Shown here one piece after another: positions 9,303-17,896 of a stretch of DNA of 64,000 nucleotides (position 1 is its first letter; each line of letters starts with the position of its first letter). This DNA comes from Chryseobacterium wanjuense (lineage in GTDB: Bacteria > Bacteroidota > Bacteroidia > Flavobacteriales > Weeksellaceae). The position numbers were made by a program, and so were the translations under genes. The DNA is taken from contig NZ_FOIU01000001.1 in the NCBI RefSeq assembly GCF_900111495.1, forward strand, positions 372,001-436,000, given 5' to 3'. The notes under the pieces were generated by a model, which saw nothing but the letters and a program-made list of their open reading frames with translations, did not search any database and was not told where the DNA came from.

Positions 9303-10064
9303 ATGAATACTGATATTTTTCGACTGGCAGTAGTGTTATATGTGGATAAAAACTATAAAATTGAATCTAGCACGGTTCACAAAAAGATTATAGAGTCTTT
9401 TTTTGTTGATAGTAATAATAAGCAAGTAACTGTTTATACTCTCATTAATGAAATTAAGAATAAGTATGATTTCCTTGATAAAAAAGAAATACATGAAATA
9501 GTTGCTAATGATCCGGACTTTAATATTTCTGTTCACAAAGATGAATTATCAAATATTAATCTTGTACAGTCAAAATATTTATCATTAAAAAACAAAATTC
9601 AGAAAAATAATATTGATACTTTTCTTAGTGGATGTCATGAAACAATTTCAGAATTACAAAAAATCAGGAACGAAAAAATTAAAGATAAGCTTTCAATGAG
9701 AGAAAAAACTGTTGTTGAGCAGAAATTGATTGATGAAAAAGTAAAAAATGATTTTATTAAATACCAGATGGGAGGGTATTTTTATATTGTACTGGCAATT
9801 TTTTGTTCATTTTTTGTTGCATTAAATTTTTTTTACAAGGAATCTAGCTGGAATTATATAAATTATGTTGAAAGCTTGTCTAAAGGTTTTGCGGAAAAAG
9901 AACTAATAGAATATATATTCTTATTACCGCTAGGCTTTTTTGTCTTTTGCGCCGTTCAAATATATAAAAGGCTTATTTGTATAAAAGCTAAAAAGAAAAA
10001 GAAAGAAATATTTAGACAAAAATATAATGACAAGATTATTTGTAAGTTTTATTCTAATTTATAA
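9303..10064 (+). CDS. Hypothetical membrane protein, AT-rich
   Basis: 253 residues, not recognised. The N-terminal 80 or so (MNTDIFRLAVVLYVDKNYKI... VYTLINEIKNKYDFLDKKEIHEIV) look like a small helical, winged-helix-like domain. A charged, probably coiled-coil region follows (residues 90-150, LKNKIQKNN... KLIDEKVKND), then two membrane helices at about 158-178 and 203-225 and a short lysine-rich cytosolic tail. The gene and its upstream gap are clearly more AT-rich than the neighbouring housekeeping genes, with many AAA and AAT codons, which suggests horizontal acquisition. It stands alone. Confidence 0.6.
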   Translation: MNTDIFRLAVVLYVDKNYKIESSTVHKKIIESFFVDSNNKQVTVYTLINEIKNKYDFLDKKEIHEIVANDPDFNISVHKDELSNINLVQSKYLSLKNKIQKNNIDTFLSGCHETISELQKIRNEKIKDKLSMREKTVVEQKLIDEKVKNDFIKYQMGGYFYIVLAIFCSFFVALNFFYKESSWNYINYVESLSKGFAEKELIEYIFLLPLGFFVFCAVQIYKRLICIKAKKKKKEIFRQKYNDKIICKFYSNL

Positions 10065-10186
10065 ACTTTGTTTAGAACATTTTATGAGTGTCTTTCCAGA
10101 AAATAAATAAAAAAAATTCTAACCACAATCGAAGTTATCGATACATTTTGCTTTTTACATTGTATAAAATAAAGTAATTTAGTACT

Positions 10187-10756
10187 ATGAAAATTTATAC
10201 AAAAACAGGAGATAAAGGTCAAACGGCTTTGTATGGCGGGACGAGAGTTTCAAAAGCGAGTGCAAGAGTCGACAGCTACGGAAATATAGACGAATTAAAC
10301 TCATTCATCGGAATTGCAAAAAGTCATATCGAAGATGAAGAAGTTTTGCAGCAACTGAAAAAAATACAGTTCGATTTATTTACAGTAGGCTCGGAAGCGG
10401 CAACACCGGTGGATAAACTGATGTTGGCCAACGGAAAATCCCGTCTTCCACTCATCATTTCCGAAACTGAGATTGAAGAACTGGAAAACTGGATGGATGC
10501 TTTTGAGGAAAAATTAGAACCACTTCAATTTTTCATTCTTCCCGGCGGCGGAAAATCGGCAACGTTTTTACATGCGGCAAGAACGATTTGCAGAAGGGCA
10601 GAACGTTCTTTGGTTTTCCTGAACGAATCGGAAGAAGTACGTCCGGAATTGATCAAATATTTGAACCGACTTTCAGATTACCTTTTTGTTTTGGCAAGAT
10701 ATATCTCCAAAATCAACAACGAACCGGAAGAATACTGGAATCCGAATGAAAGATAA
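10187..10756 (+). CDS. Cob(I)alamin adenosyltransferase, PduO type
   Basis: Transfers the adenosyl group of ATP to cob(I)alamin, giving coenzyme B12. 189 residues. The N-terminal ATP-binding motif is KIYTKTGDKGQTALYGG, followed by RVDSYGNIDELNSFIG; the C-terminal arginine motif is HAARTICRRAERSLV and NRLSDYLFVLARY, all standard for PduO/MMAB trimers. The stop overlaps the start of the thiamine pyrophosphokinase gene by 11 bp, so the two are co-transcribed and probably translationally coupled. Both handle cofactors and ATP, but no closer metabolic link is evident. Confidence 0.95.
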   Translation: MKIYTKTGDKGQTALYGGTRVSKASARVDSYGNIDELNSFIGIAKSHIEDEEVLQQLKKIQFDLFTVGSEAATPVDKLMLANGKSRLPLIISETEIEELENWMDAFEEKLEPLQFFILPGGGKSATFLHAARTICRRAERSLVFLNESEEVRPELIKYLNRLSDYLFVLARYISKINNEPEEYWNPNER

Positions 10757-11375
10757 AGCCTTACTTTTCATCAACGGAGATGCTCCGAAATCTTTCCCAA
10801 ATCCCGAAAAATATGGCTTGATTGCCTGTACAGACGGTGCTTTTCACTATCTGAAAAATCTGGATTTCCCGTTAGAGAAATTAGATTTTATTTCCGGAGA
10901 TTTTGATTCTCATTCGGGGAAGGATGAAAATCTTTATCATGAAAAATTCATCTATACACCGGATCAGGATAAAACGGATTTCCATAAAGCACTGGAAATT
11001 ATTATAGAAAAAGGTTTCAAAAATATTGATATTTTAGGCGGAAGTGGTGGTGAGCAGGATCATTTTCTGGGGAATCTTACGGTAGCTTTTGGTTTTAAGG
11101 ATATATTAAACATAAAGTTTTATGATGAGTTTTCCGAATATTATTTTGTTCCGAAAAATTTTGCAGTAAAAAATGTAAAAGATAAAATGATTTCTTTGTA
11201 TCCCTTTCCATCAGTTGAAAATATTACAACAAAAGGTTTGAATTGGCCTTTGACCAATGGAAATTTAAGTATCACCTCAAGAATCGGAACCAGAAACTTC
11301 GCTGTGGAAGATGAGGTTTCTATTGAATATGAAAAAGGGGATTTGCTGGTTTTTATTGGACGAGATTATTTGTGA
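10746..11375 (+). CDS. Thiamine pyrophosphokinase
   Basis: Transfers pyrophosphate from ATP to thiamine. 209 residues from the ATG at 10746 (MKDKALLFINGDAP), which overlaps the end of the adenosyltransferase gene. Family motifs are present: CTDGAFHYL near 29, ISGDFDSH, TPDQDKTDFHKALE and LGGSGGEQDHFLGNL, then a C-terminal beta domain (TKGLNWPLTNGNLSI, RNFAVEDEVSI) that binds thiamine. A longer in-frame start inside the upstream gene is rejected because it would read through conserved upstream coding sequence. Confidence 0.92.
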   Translation: MKDKALLFINGDAPKSFPNPEKYGLIACTDGAFHYLKNLDFPLEKLDFISGDFDSHSGKDENLYHEKFIYTPDQDKTDFHKALEIIIEKGFKNIDILGGSGGEQDHFLGNLTVAFGFKDILNIKFYDEFSEYYFVPKNFAVKNVKDKMISLYPFPSVENITTKGLNWPLTNGNLSITSRIGTRNFAVEDEVSIEYEKGDLLVFIGRDYL

Positions 11376-11384
11376 TTTTAAACA

Positions 11385-11420
11385 CGAATAGCACGAATTT
11401 TTTCACGGATGACACAAATT
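11385..11420. repeat. Intergenic cacgaat-type repeat
   Basis: aacacgaatagcacgaa followed by ttttttcacggatgacac, with an inverted partner at 11551-11578 (tgtgaaaatccgtgtaatct). Similar short tracts occur at 13970-14050, 16785-16810 and 19935-19976. They are dispersed, non-coding, and always beside gene ends. Confidence 0.55.
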
Positions 11421-11461
11421 TACTTCAGAAAATTTAAAAATATAAACGGAACATTTGTAAA

Positions 11462-11528
11462 ATCAATAGAAACGGGCTTTAGCCCGTTTTCGAAGTTAGT
11501 AACCAATCAATTGGCTTTAGCCAAAACA
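11462..11528. repeat. Intergenic palindrome pair (family A, copy 2)
   Basis: aatcaatagaaacgggcttt then agcccgtttt, followed after a short spacer by caattggctttagccaaaac. Two adjacent stem-loops identical in plan to the copies at 2815 and 16850. Confidence 0.75.
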
Positions 11529-11584
11529 TAAAATATAAAAAACAAACATCTGTGAAAATCCGTGTAATCTGTGGGGAAATAAAA

Positions 11585-12460
11585 ATGAAAAATCTAATCA
11601 AAATGTCATTTCTTCTCATTACTTTCCTTAGCATTTACTCCTGTAAAACGCAGCATTTTTCTACACCCGAATACGGAAAAAATGAAACGGAAAAAGAGAT
11701 TAGAATTAAAAAAGTTCACAATTTCAGAACGGTAGAAAATATTAAAAATATTGATGGACGAACTTTAAAACAAGGAAAATTTTACAGAAGTGGACATCTT
11801 TTTAAACTAAAGAAAAAATCTTTTCACGAATTTGAAAGCTTAGGAATAAAAGAAATTATTGATCTCAGAAATTCAAAAGAAATTGCAAAAAAGCCGGATA
11901 ATCTTCCGCGCGATATTGTTTATAAAAATTATTCTGCTTTTGAGGATAAAGGTGACCAGTTGGATCAGGCGAAAAAAATGGTTTTAAAAGGGAAAGTTAA
12001 TGGTTCCGATGCCGACCAAAGAATGGTAGATTTTTACAAAGATTATGTCACGGAAAATCCTGAAATGATCAAGAAAATCATTAATGAAATTTTAGAATCA
12101 GATCAGCCCATTTTATATCATTGCACAGCCGGAAAAGACCGCACAGGAATTACTACGGCTTTGATTTTAATAATTTTAAAATTTGACAGACAAACGATTT
12201 ACAACGAATATCTTTTATCAAATAACTACCGAAAAAAACTTGTTGACAAAAGACTGAAACTGGCAACTGATTTACATTTTCTCTATCCCAAAATGGATGT
12301 AAAAGTCTTGGAAAAATTAAGCTGGGTAGAAAGTGATTATTTGGATGCTGCTTTTAGTGAAATCAATAAAAAATATGGTTCTGTTGATGCATATATTCAA
12401 CAGGTGTTGGGAATTCCTGAGGATAAACGACAGGAATACATTCAGAAGTTTACATATTGA
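11585..12460 (+). CDS. Lipoprotein tyrosine/serine phosphatase
   Basis: 291 residues from the ATG at 11585. The signal peptide ends in a lipobox (LSIYSC, Cys20), so the protein should be anchored in the envelope. The catalytic loop is HCTAGKDRTG, the CX5R signature of protein tyrosine phosphatases, with the N-terminal NFRTVENI... FYRSGHLFKL and IIDLRNSKEI motifs of the Y_phosphatase3 (MptpB/IphP-like) family. Substrates may be phosphotyrosine, phosphoserine or phosphoinositide. It lies alone between dispersed repeats, upstream of arginine decarboxylase. Confidence 0.88.
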   Translation: MKNLIKMSFLLITFLSIYSCKTQHFSTPEYGKNETEKEIRIKKVHNFRTVENIKNIDGRTLKQGKFYRSGHLFKLKKKSFHEFESLGIKEIIDLRNSKEIAKKPDNLPRDIVYKNYSAFEDKGDQLDQAKKMVLKGKVNGSDADQRMVDFYKDYVTENPEMIKKIINEILESDQPILYHCTAGKDRTGITTALILIILKFDRQTIYNEYLLSNNYRKKLVDKRLKLATDLHFLYPKMDVKVLEKLSWVESDYLDAAFSEINKKYGSVDAYIQQVLGIPEDKRQEYIQKFTY

Positions 12461-12571
12461 TAATCAGGGAGAAGTTTTTACTAAAGAACGCGCGAAAAAT
12501 TATAATAATTTTAACGTTAAAAAACCAAACTTTTTTAGCAATTTTGCAGTTCTTAATTCACTTGTTTAGAA

Positions 12572-13966
12572 ATGAAAATAAAATACTCGGAACTTATTGA
12601 TCAGACATTGTATTTTCCAACAGAAGAATTCAATGTTTCTGAGAACAATTTGTTGTTTCACGACATTCCTTTGATGGAAGTTGTTGAAAAGTTTGGCACT
12701 CCGCTAAAGATTAGCTACCTGCCGAGAATTTCTCAAAATATCCAAAAAGCGAAAAGCTGGTTTAGGGAAGCTTTTGAGAAAACCGAATATAAGAAGAATT
12801 ATACCTATTGCTACTGTACAAAATCAAGCCATTTCAAATTTGTATTGGAAGAAGCTCTTAAAAATGATATTTCCATAGAAACTTCTTCTGCTTATGACAT
12901 GGATATCGTAAAATCTCTTTATGAAAACGGTAAAGTAGATAAAAATATTGAAGTGATCTGCAACGGTTTCAAAACAGACGATTATCTGGCGAAAATTTCA
13001 GATCTTATCAACAATGGTTTTGAAAATATCACTCCAATTCTGGATAACTACCGTGAATTGGATAAGCTTACCGAAAGCATCGACAGCACTTTCGACATCG
13101 GAATCAGAATCGCTTCTGAGGAAGAGCCGAAGTTCGAATTTTATACCTCCAGATTAGGGATCGGATATAAAGATATCATTCCCTATTACAGCCAGAAAAT
13201 TGCGGAACATCCGAATGCAAGGCTGAAAATGCTTCACTTTTTTATCAATACCGGAATTAAAGATACCGCTTACTACTGGAACGAATTATACAAATGTCTT
13301 CGTGTGTACGCACGTTTGAAAAAAATCGCTCCTGAAGTTGATTCATTGAATATTGGTGGCGGTTTCCCTATCAAAACTTCTCTGAATTTCGACTACGATT
13401 ACCAATATATGGTGGAGGAAATTGTTTCTCAGATCAAAAAATTCTGTGAAGAAGAAGGGGTTGAAGAGCCGAATATTTATACAGAATTCGGAAGCTTCAC
13501 CGTTGGAGAAAGTGGGGCAAATATTTATAAAATAATCTCTCAAAAACGTCAGAACGACAGGGAAAAATGGAATATGATCGATTCATCTTTCATGACGACA
13601 CTTCCTGATACATGGGCGATTTCAAGACACTTTATCATGCTTCCGCTGAACAGATGGGAAGATACCTATGAAAGGGTTTTCCTGGGTGGTTTAACTTGCG
13701 ATTCGGATGATTATTATAATTCTGAACAGCATACGAATGCTATTTATTTGCCGGTTTTCAGCGATACGAAACCTTTGTATATCGGATTTTTCCATACGGG
13801 AGCGTATCAGGAAACAATCAGTGGATTTGGTGGAATTCACCACTGTCTGATGCCTCAGCCAAGACACGTTTTGATCCAGAAAGATGAAGACGGTGAATTG
13901 CAGTATGAGATTTTCCGTGAAAGACAGGAACCGGAAGATGTTTTGAAAATTCTTGGTTATAAATAG
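12572..13966 (+). CDS. speA: Arginine decarboxylase, PLP-dependent
   Basis: Decarboxylates arginine to agmatine, the first step to putrescine with the agmatinase at 15010. 464 residues. The alanine-racemase-fold barrel carries YCYCTKSSHFKFV (the PLP lysine is K in CTKSS), IETSSAYDMDI, LNIGGGFPIKT, and EFGSFTVGESG; the C-terminal beta domain contains LGGLTCDSDD with the catalytic cysteine, and FFHTGAYQETISGFGG. It is shorter than E. coli SpeA (about 650) and matches the compact Bacteroidota form. A bidirectional terminator at 14081 separates it from the opposing HAD gene. Confidence 0.88.
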   Translation: MKIKYSELIDQTLYFPTEEFNVSENNLLFHDIPLMEVVEKFGTPLKISYLPRISQNIQKAKSWFREAFEKTEYKKNYTYCYCTKSSHFKFVLEEALKNDISIETSSAYDMDIVKSLYENGKVDKNIEVICNGFKTDDYLAKISDLINNGFENITPILDNYRELDKLTESIDSTFDIGIRIASEEEPKFEFYTSRLGIGYKDIIPYYSQKIAEHPNARLKMLHFFINTGIKDTAYYWNELYKCLRVYARLKKIAPEVDSLNIGGGFPIKTSLNFDYDYQYMVEEIVSQIKKFCEEEGVEEPNIYTEFGSFTVGESGANIYKIISQKRQNDREKWNMIDSSFMTTLPDTWAISRHFIMLPLNRWEDTYERVFLGGLTCDSDDYYNSEQHTNAIYLPVFSDTKPLYIGFFHTGAYQETISGFGGIHHCLMPQPRHVLIQKDEDGELQYEIFRERQEPEDVLKILGYK

Positions 13967-14080
13967 ATAGTAAACACAAATAACACAGTAGTAAACACAA
14001 ACAACACAAATTTTTTCACAAAAAATCAAAATAATGTCATTTGTGAAAGATTAGTGAAGTTAATGTTTAAAAAATAAAAT

Positions 14081-14107
14081 AAAAGCTCTCAAAATCTGAG
14101 AGCTTTT
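14081..14107. terminator. Bidirectional terminator between speA and the HAD gene
   Basis: aaaagctctc pairs with gagagctttt; the stem is flanked by A on the left and T on the right, so it serves both converging genes. Confidence 0.8.
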
Positions 14108-14112
14108 TATAT

Positions 14113-14772
14113 TTAAAAATATTTTGAAACTTTATCTAATTCAAGGTCAGCATAATCTGAAATCACAGTATCTGCCAATGTATAATCCTGATTTTTAGAA
14201 TGCGGACTTCTATACGCTGCACAGAAAATTTTCGCTCGATGTGCTGCTAAAATTCCGTTTGTAGAATCCTCAATCACCATGCAGTTTTCAACGGGTTCTC
14301 CTGCCATTTCTGCCGCCAAAAGGAAAACTTCAGGATGAGGTTTTGATTCTTTTAAATCTGCCCCGCTTATTTTTCCGCTGAAATATTTTTCCAGTTCGAA
14401 TTTTTCAAAAACCATATTGATGGTCGTCATTGTAGCGGATGAAGCCAGAATTAATTTGATTCCGTTTTCATGATAATGCTGAATTAATTCTTTTACTCCC
14501 GGAATTAAATCAAATTCTTCATCATTATAAAAATAATCCTTAAAATAATCTCTTTTGGTTTTCGCTATTTCTTCGTGGGTCTGATTTAAATTAAATTCAT
14601 AAATCAATGTTTCACAAACTCTCTTCGTAGAAGCACCTGTGAAAGAAGTATATAAATCTTCGGAAACCGCAATTTCCAGTTCATTGAATGTTTTAAAATA
14701 GGCTTTTCTGTGCAATGGTTCTGTGTCTACAATCACTCCATCCATATCGAAAAGAACAGCTTTTAAAGGCAT
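14113..14772 (-). CDS. HAD-superfamily phosphatase/phosphomutase
   Basis: 219 residues, beta-phosphoglucomutase-like subfamily (HAD-IA). Motif I is FDMDGVIVDTEP at 8-19 with nucleophile Asp and acid/base Asp; motif II is LILASSATM, motif III the lysine in KISGADLKESKPHPEVF, and motif IV MVIEDSTNGILAA. A helical cap lies between motifs I and II. The substrate is a small phosphorylated sugar or nucleotide that cannot be read from sequence. It lies on the opposite strand between speA and speB and has no evident link to polyamines. Confidence 0.87.
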   Translation of the reverse strand: MPLKAVLFDMDGVIVDTEPLHRKAYFKTFNELEIAVSEDLYTSFTGASTKRVCETLIYEFNLNQTHEEIAKTKRDYFKDYFYNDEEFDLIPGVKELIQHYHENGIKLILASSATMTTINMVFEKFELEKYFSGKISGADLKESKPHPEVFLLAAEMAGEPVENCMVIEDSTNGILAAHRAKIFCAAYRSPHSKNQDYTLADTVISDYADLELDKVSKYF

Positions 14773-14803
14773 ATTTTGAATTTTTCACAAAGGTAATAAA
14801 TTT

Positions 14804-14967
14804 GGCTGGAAGCTTGGAGATGGAAGATGGAAGTTTAAATTTGGAACGCTTCATTTTATTAAATGTCTGAATTTTAGATAATCGGAGTTTAAAACATTGG
14901 CTTAATTTTTCAGCATTTTTGTAAAACTTCCAGCTTCCGTCCTTCAGCTTCCATCTTTTTCCTATCT
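14804..14967. repeat. Intergenic inverted repeat (family C, copy 1)
   Basis: ggctggaagcttggagatgg and a following ggaagatggaagttt are mirrored after about 90 bp by aacttccagcttccg and cagcttccatctt. A second copy lies at 58745-58840. The unit overlaps the upstream side of speB. Confidence 0.7.
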
Positions 14968-14973
14968 TCTTTG

Positions 14974-14981
14974 TATCTTTG
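14974..14981 (+). promoter_or_regulatory. -7 element (TATCTTTG) of the speB promoter
   Basis: A perfect TAnnTTTG match 28 bp before the agmatinase ATG. No clear TTG -33 element. Confidence 0.55.
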
Positions 14982-15009
14982 TCGAAATCATTTAATTTTT
15001 TAAAGAAAC

Positions 15010-15867
15010 ATGAAAACATACGCAGGAATTCCTGAAGAAAATGCATCATTAGAGAACTCAAAAGTAATGTTGGTAACGGTTCCTTACGACGGAACTTCAA
15101 CCTGGGGGAAAGGGGCAGACAAAGGTCCTGAATTATTCTTAAATGCTTCAGAAAATATGGAGCTTTACGACATCGAAACTCAAACTGAGCCTTACCTTGA
15201 AGGTGTTTATCTGGCAGGAGAAATTTCTGAAAATTCTACTCCGGAAGCGATGACAGAAGCGGTTTACCAAAAAACAAAAGAATTGTTGAACAATGATGGT
15301 AAATTATTTACCCTTTTCGGAGGAGAGCATTCTGTTTCTATCGGTTCGATTCGTGCGGTGGGTGAAAAATTCGAGAATTTAACGGTTCTTCAATTGGATG
15401 CTCACACAGACCTGCGCCCGGAATTCCATGGTTCTACTTCTAATCACGCTTGTGCGGTTTTTGAGGCGAACCAGAAGCATAATCTGGTACAAGTGGGAAT
15501 CCGTTCTATGGATATCGAAGAAGCTGAATATCTGCCGGAAGGAAGAGTATTTTTCGCTCACGAAATTGCCAACAACGAAAACTGGGTAAATGATGTATTG
15601 GAAAAAGTTTCAGGAAATGTTTATATCACGATTGACCTTGATGCTTTTGATCCTTCAATTGCCCCGTCAACGGGAACTCCTGAACCGGGCGGATTACAAT
15701 GGTATCCAACGTTGGAACTATTAAGAAGAGTATTCGAAAAATGTAACGTTGTAGCATTTGATATTGTAGAATTAATGGATTCTCCGATGGCAAAACCAAG
15801 CGCATTCCTTGCAGCGAAGTTATATTACAAAATGCTTGCTTACTATCATCTTTATAACAACAACTAA
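15010..15867 (+). CDS. speB: Agmatinase
   Basis: Hydrolyses agmatine to putrescine and urea. 285 residues. The Mn-binding motifs of the ureohydrolase fold are all present: GGEHS (near 103), DAHTDLR (near 136) and DLDAFDPSIAPSTGTPEPGG (near 215). It would use the product of the arginine decarboxylase at 12572, although the opposing HAD gene lies between them and it has its own promoter. Annotated agmatinase rather than arginase from its partner and from the PEPGGLQW motif. Confidence 0.92.
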   Translation: MKTYAGIPEENASLENSKVMLVTVPYDGTSTWGKGADKGPELFLNASENMELYDIETQTEPYLEGVYLAGEISENSTPEAMTEAVYQKTKELLNNDGKLFTLFGGEHSVSIGSIRAVGEKFENLTVLQLDAHTDLRPEFHGSTSNHACAVFEANQKHNLVQVGIRSMDIEEAEYLPEGRVFFAHEIANNENWVNDVLEKVSGNVYITIDLDAFDPSIAPSTGTPEPGGLQWYPTLELLRRVFEKCNVVAFDIVELMDSPMAKPSAFLAAKLYYKMLAYYHLYNNN

Positions 15868-15935
15868 AATTCCACAAGAATCGGATTTTTTCTGCCGTAT
15901 TTTCTTTGGAAATTTGTGAGGTAAAACAAAATGAT

Positions 15936-16796
15936 ATGTCCACACAAAGTCAGATAGATTATAACAGAATTGCAAAAGCGATAGAGTATATCCGGAGCAA
16001 TTTCAGGCTTCAGCCAAGTTTGGAGGAAGTGGCAGAGAAAATTAACTTAAGTCCTACTCATTTTCAGAAACTGTTTTCTGATTGGGCAGGAACGAGTCCG
16101 AAAAAGTTTTTGCAGTTCATCAGTCTTGAACATGCCAAAAGTTTATTAAAGGAAGAAAAAGCAAGCTTATTTGATGCAACATTTGAGACAGGATTGTCGA
16201 GTACAAGCAGATTACACGATCTTTTTGTAAAAATCGAAGGAATGTCTCCTGCAGAATATAAAAACGGAGGAAAAAGTCTCAACATCAATTACAGTTTTTC
16301 CGAAAGTCCTTTTGGAAAAGTAATTACAGCTTCCACAGAAAAAGGAATCTGTTATATGGCTTTTGAAAACGATACAAATAAAGCATTGGGAGATTTAATT
16401 TTTAAATTTCCTAATGCTTCTTTTTTTGAGAAACAAGACGAATTTCAGATCAATGCACTGTCCATTTTTAATAAAGACTGGACGAAATTAAATACCATTA
16501 AGCTCCATTTAAAAGGCACCGATTTTCAATTGAAAGTCTGGGAAAGTCTGCTCACTATTCCGATGGGAAAATTATCAACCTACGGAAATTTAGCCGAAAA
16601 AATTGGGCATTCTAAGGCATCAAGAGCTGTTGGTACGGCAATTGGAAGCAATCCTGTTGCATTTTTGATTCCTTGTCACCGTGTAATTCAGTCTTCAGGA
16701 AATATTGGCGGTTATCGATGGGGAAGTGAGAGAAAACAGTTGATTGTAGGTTGGGAGAGTTCCAGAGTTTATTCTGATTCTTTAAACACAAATTGA
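15936..16796 (+). CDS. AraC-type HTH fused to O6-methylguanine-DNA methyltransferase (Ada lacking the zinc domain)
   Basis: 286 residues from the ATG at 15936. Residues 10-110 are an AraC helix-turn-helix domain (AKAIEYIRSNFRLQPSLEEVA, then SRLHDLFVKIEGMSPAEY). Residues 120-280 are the alkyl-DNA transferase with the active-site IPCHRVIQSSG, Cys247 accepting the alkyl group. The N-terminal four-cysteine zinc domain of E. coli Ada, which senses methyl phosphotriesters, is missing. The protein can still repair O6-alkylguanine in DNA; how it would sense damage is unclear. The alkB gene follows downstream on the same strand, so the pair forms an alkylation response locus. Confidence 0.92.
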   Translation: MSTQSQIDYNRIAKAIEYIRSNFRLQPSLEEVAEKINLSPTHFQKLFSDWAGTSPKKFLQFISLEHAKSLLKEEKASLFDATFETGLSSTSRLHDLFVKIEGMSPAEYKNGGKSLNINYSFSESPFGKVITASTEKGICYMAFENDTNKALGDLIFKFPNASFFEKQDEFQINALSIFNKDWTKLNTIKLHLKGTDFQLKVWESLLTIPMGKLSTYGNLAEKIGHSKASRAVGTAIGSNPVAFLIPCHRVIQSSGNIGGYRWGSERKQLIVGWESSRVYSDSLNTN

Positions 16797-16849
16797 CACA
16801 AATTTTTCAAGAATAAACCCGAACTTATTCCTTTACCATATGAATTGGT

Positions 16850-16912
16850 ATCAATAGGAACGGACTTTAGTCCGTTTTACAAATCGTCTAAGCCATTGGC
16901 TTTAGCCAAAAC
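16850..16912. repeat. Intergenic palindrome pair (family A, copy 3)
   Basis: tcaataggaacggactttag and tccgtttt, then ccattggctttagccaaaac. The first stem carries a compensating pair of changes relative to the copy at 11462 (cggactttagtccg versus cgggctttagcccg), so pairing appears to be conserved. Confidence 0.75.
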
Positions 16913-17055
16913 TTATTTTGATTAAAAAATTGATATTAAGTTTGTCATTCATTATGAATTTAAGCTTTGTTTTAAAAATTTATCTTTAATAAATGCATCG
17001 AGATTCCTACGAAATGACAAGCCCCCTGAACATTAAACACAAAACCTTAAACTGT

Positions 17056-17667
17056 ATGTTAAACTTATTTGAAGACATATCCGATTATCCTTTAAATATT
17101 CTTCCCAACGACGGAACCGTTCACTATTACGGAAAAGTGTTTTCCAAACAAAAATCCGATTTTTATTATGATTATTTATTGAATCAGATTCCCTGGGAAA
17201 ATGATGAAGCGATAATTTTCGGAAAATTGATTTTAACCAAAAGAAAAGTGGCGTGGTTTGGCGAAAAACCATTTGAATACACCTATTCAAAACGAACCAA
17301 ATATGCAAAATTCTGGACTCCCGAATTGTTGGAATTAAAACAAAAATGTGAGGAAGTGACAGGGGAAACATACAATTCCTGTTTGCTGAATTTATATCAC
17401 GACGGAAGCGAAGGAATGGCCTATCACAGCGATGGCGAAAAGGATCTGAAAAAACACGGCGCCATTGCATCCCTGACTTTCGGAGCAGAAAGAAAGTTTT
17501 TATTTAAACATAAAACCACCAAAGAAAAAGTGGAAATATTCCTTGAAAACGGAAGTTTATTGGTGATGAAAGGGAAAACGCAAGATCATTGGCTGCATCG
17601 GCTTCCACCGACCACAAAAGTAAAAACTCCTAGAGTGAATCTGACGTTCAGAACGATTGAGGAATGA
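17056..17667 (+). CDS. alkB: Alpha-ketoglutarate-dependent DNA/RNA demethylase, AlkB family
   Basis: Oxidatively removes methyl groups from N1-methyladenine and N3-methylcytosine using Fe(II) and 2-oxoglutarate. 203 residues from the ATG at 17056. The iron ligands are H124 and D126 (YHSDGEKD) and H181 (DHWLHRLPP); R193 and R199 in PRVNLTFR bind 2-oxoglutarate. NLYHDGSEGMAYHSD is typical of the ALKBH2/3-like branch. It lies about 260 bp after the Ada-like gene with a repeat between, so co-regulation is likely but co-transcription uncertain. A longer in-frame start is less likely. Confidence 0.93.
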   Translation: MLNLFEDISDYPLNILPNDGTVHYYGKVFSKQKSDFYYDYLLNQIPWENDEAIIFGKLILTKRKVAWFGEKPFEYTYSKRTKYAKFWTPELLELKQKCEEVTGETYNSCLLNLYHDGSEGMAYHSDGEKDLKKHGAIASLTFGAERKFLFKHKTTKEKVEIFLENGSLLVMKGKTQDHWLHRLPPTTKVKTPRVNLTFRTIEE

Positions 17668-17711
17668 TTTTTCAAAACGAATATTTTTGTCATATTTATA
17701 GTTTCACACTA

Positions 17712-17784
17712 AGTTTGTCATCCTGAAAGGATCTGGACTGTGTTTTTGCATTAAATTATAGAGATCCTTTCAGGATGACAAACT
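17712..17784. repeat. Perfect 23-bp inverted repeat (family B, copy 1)
   Basis: The arms at 17712-17734 (tttgtcatcctgaaaggatc core) and 17762-17784 are exact reverse complements, separated by 27 bp. The same core recurs imperfectly at 36247-36344 and as a half unit at 19872-19896. Confidence 0.8.
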
Positions 17785-17865
17785 AAATGGTTATTTTCTC
17801 ACAGATTGAGCATTTAGTATAATAAAAAATCTGCGATATCTGCTAAATCTGCGAGAAAATTAAAA

Positions 17866-17892
17866 AAAGCCGTTCAAACCGAACAGCTTTTA
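17866..17892 (-). terminator. Terminator after the S15 hydrolase gene
   Basis: aaaagccgttc pairs with gaacagctttt; on the minus strand it is followed by T7. It lies directly after the stop codon at 17897. Confidence 0.75.
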
Positions 17893-17896
17893 AAAT

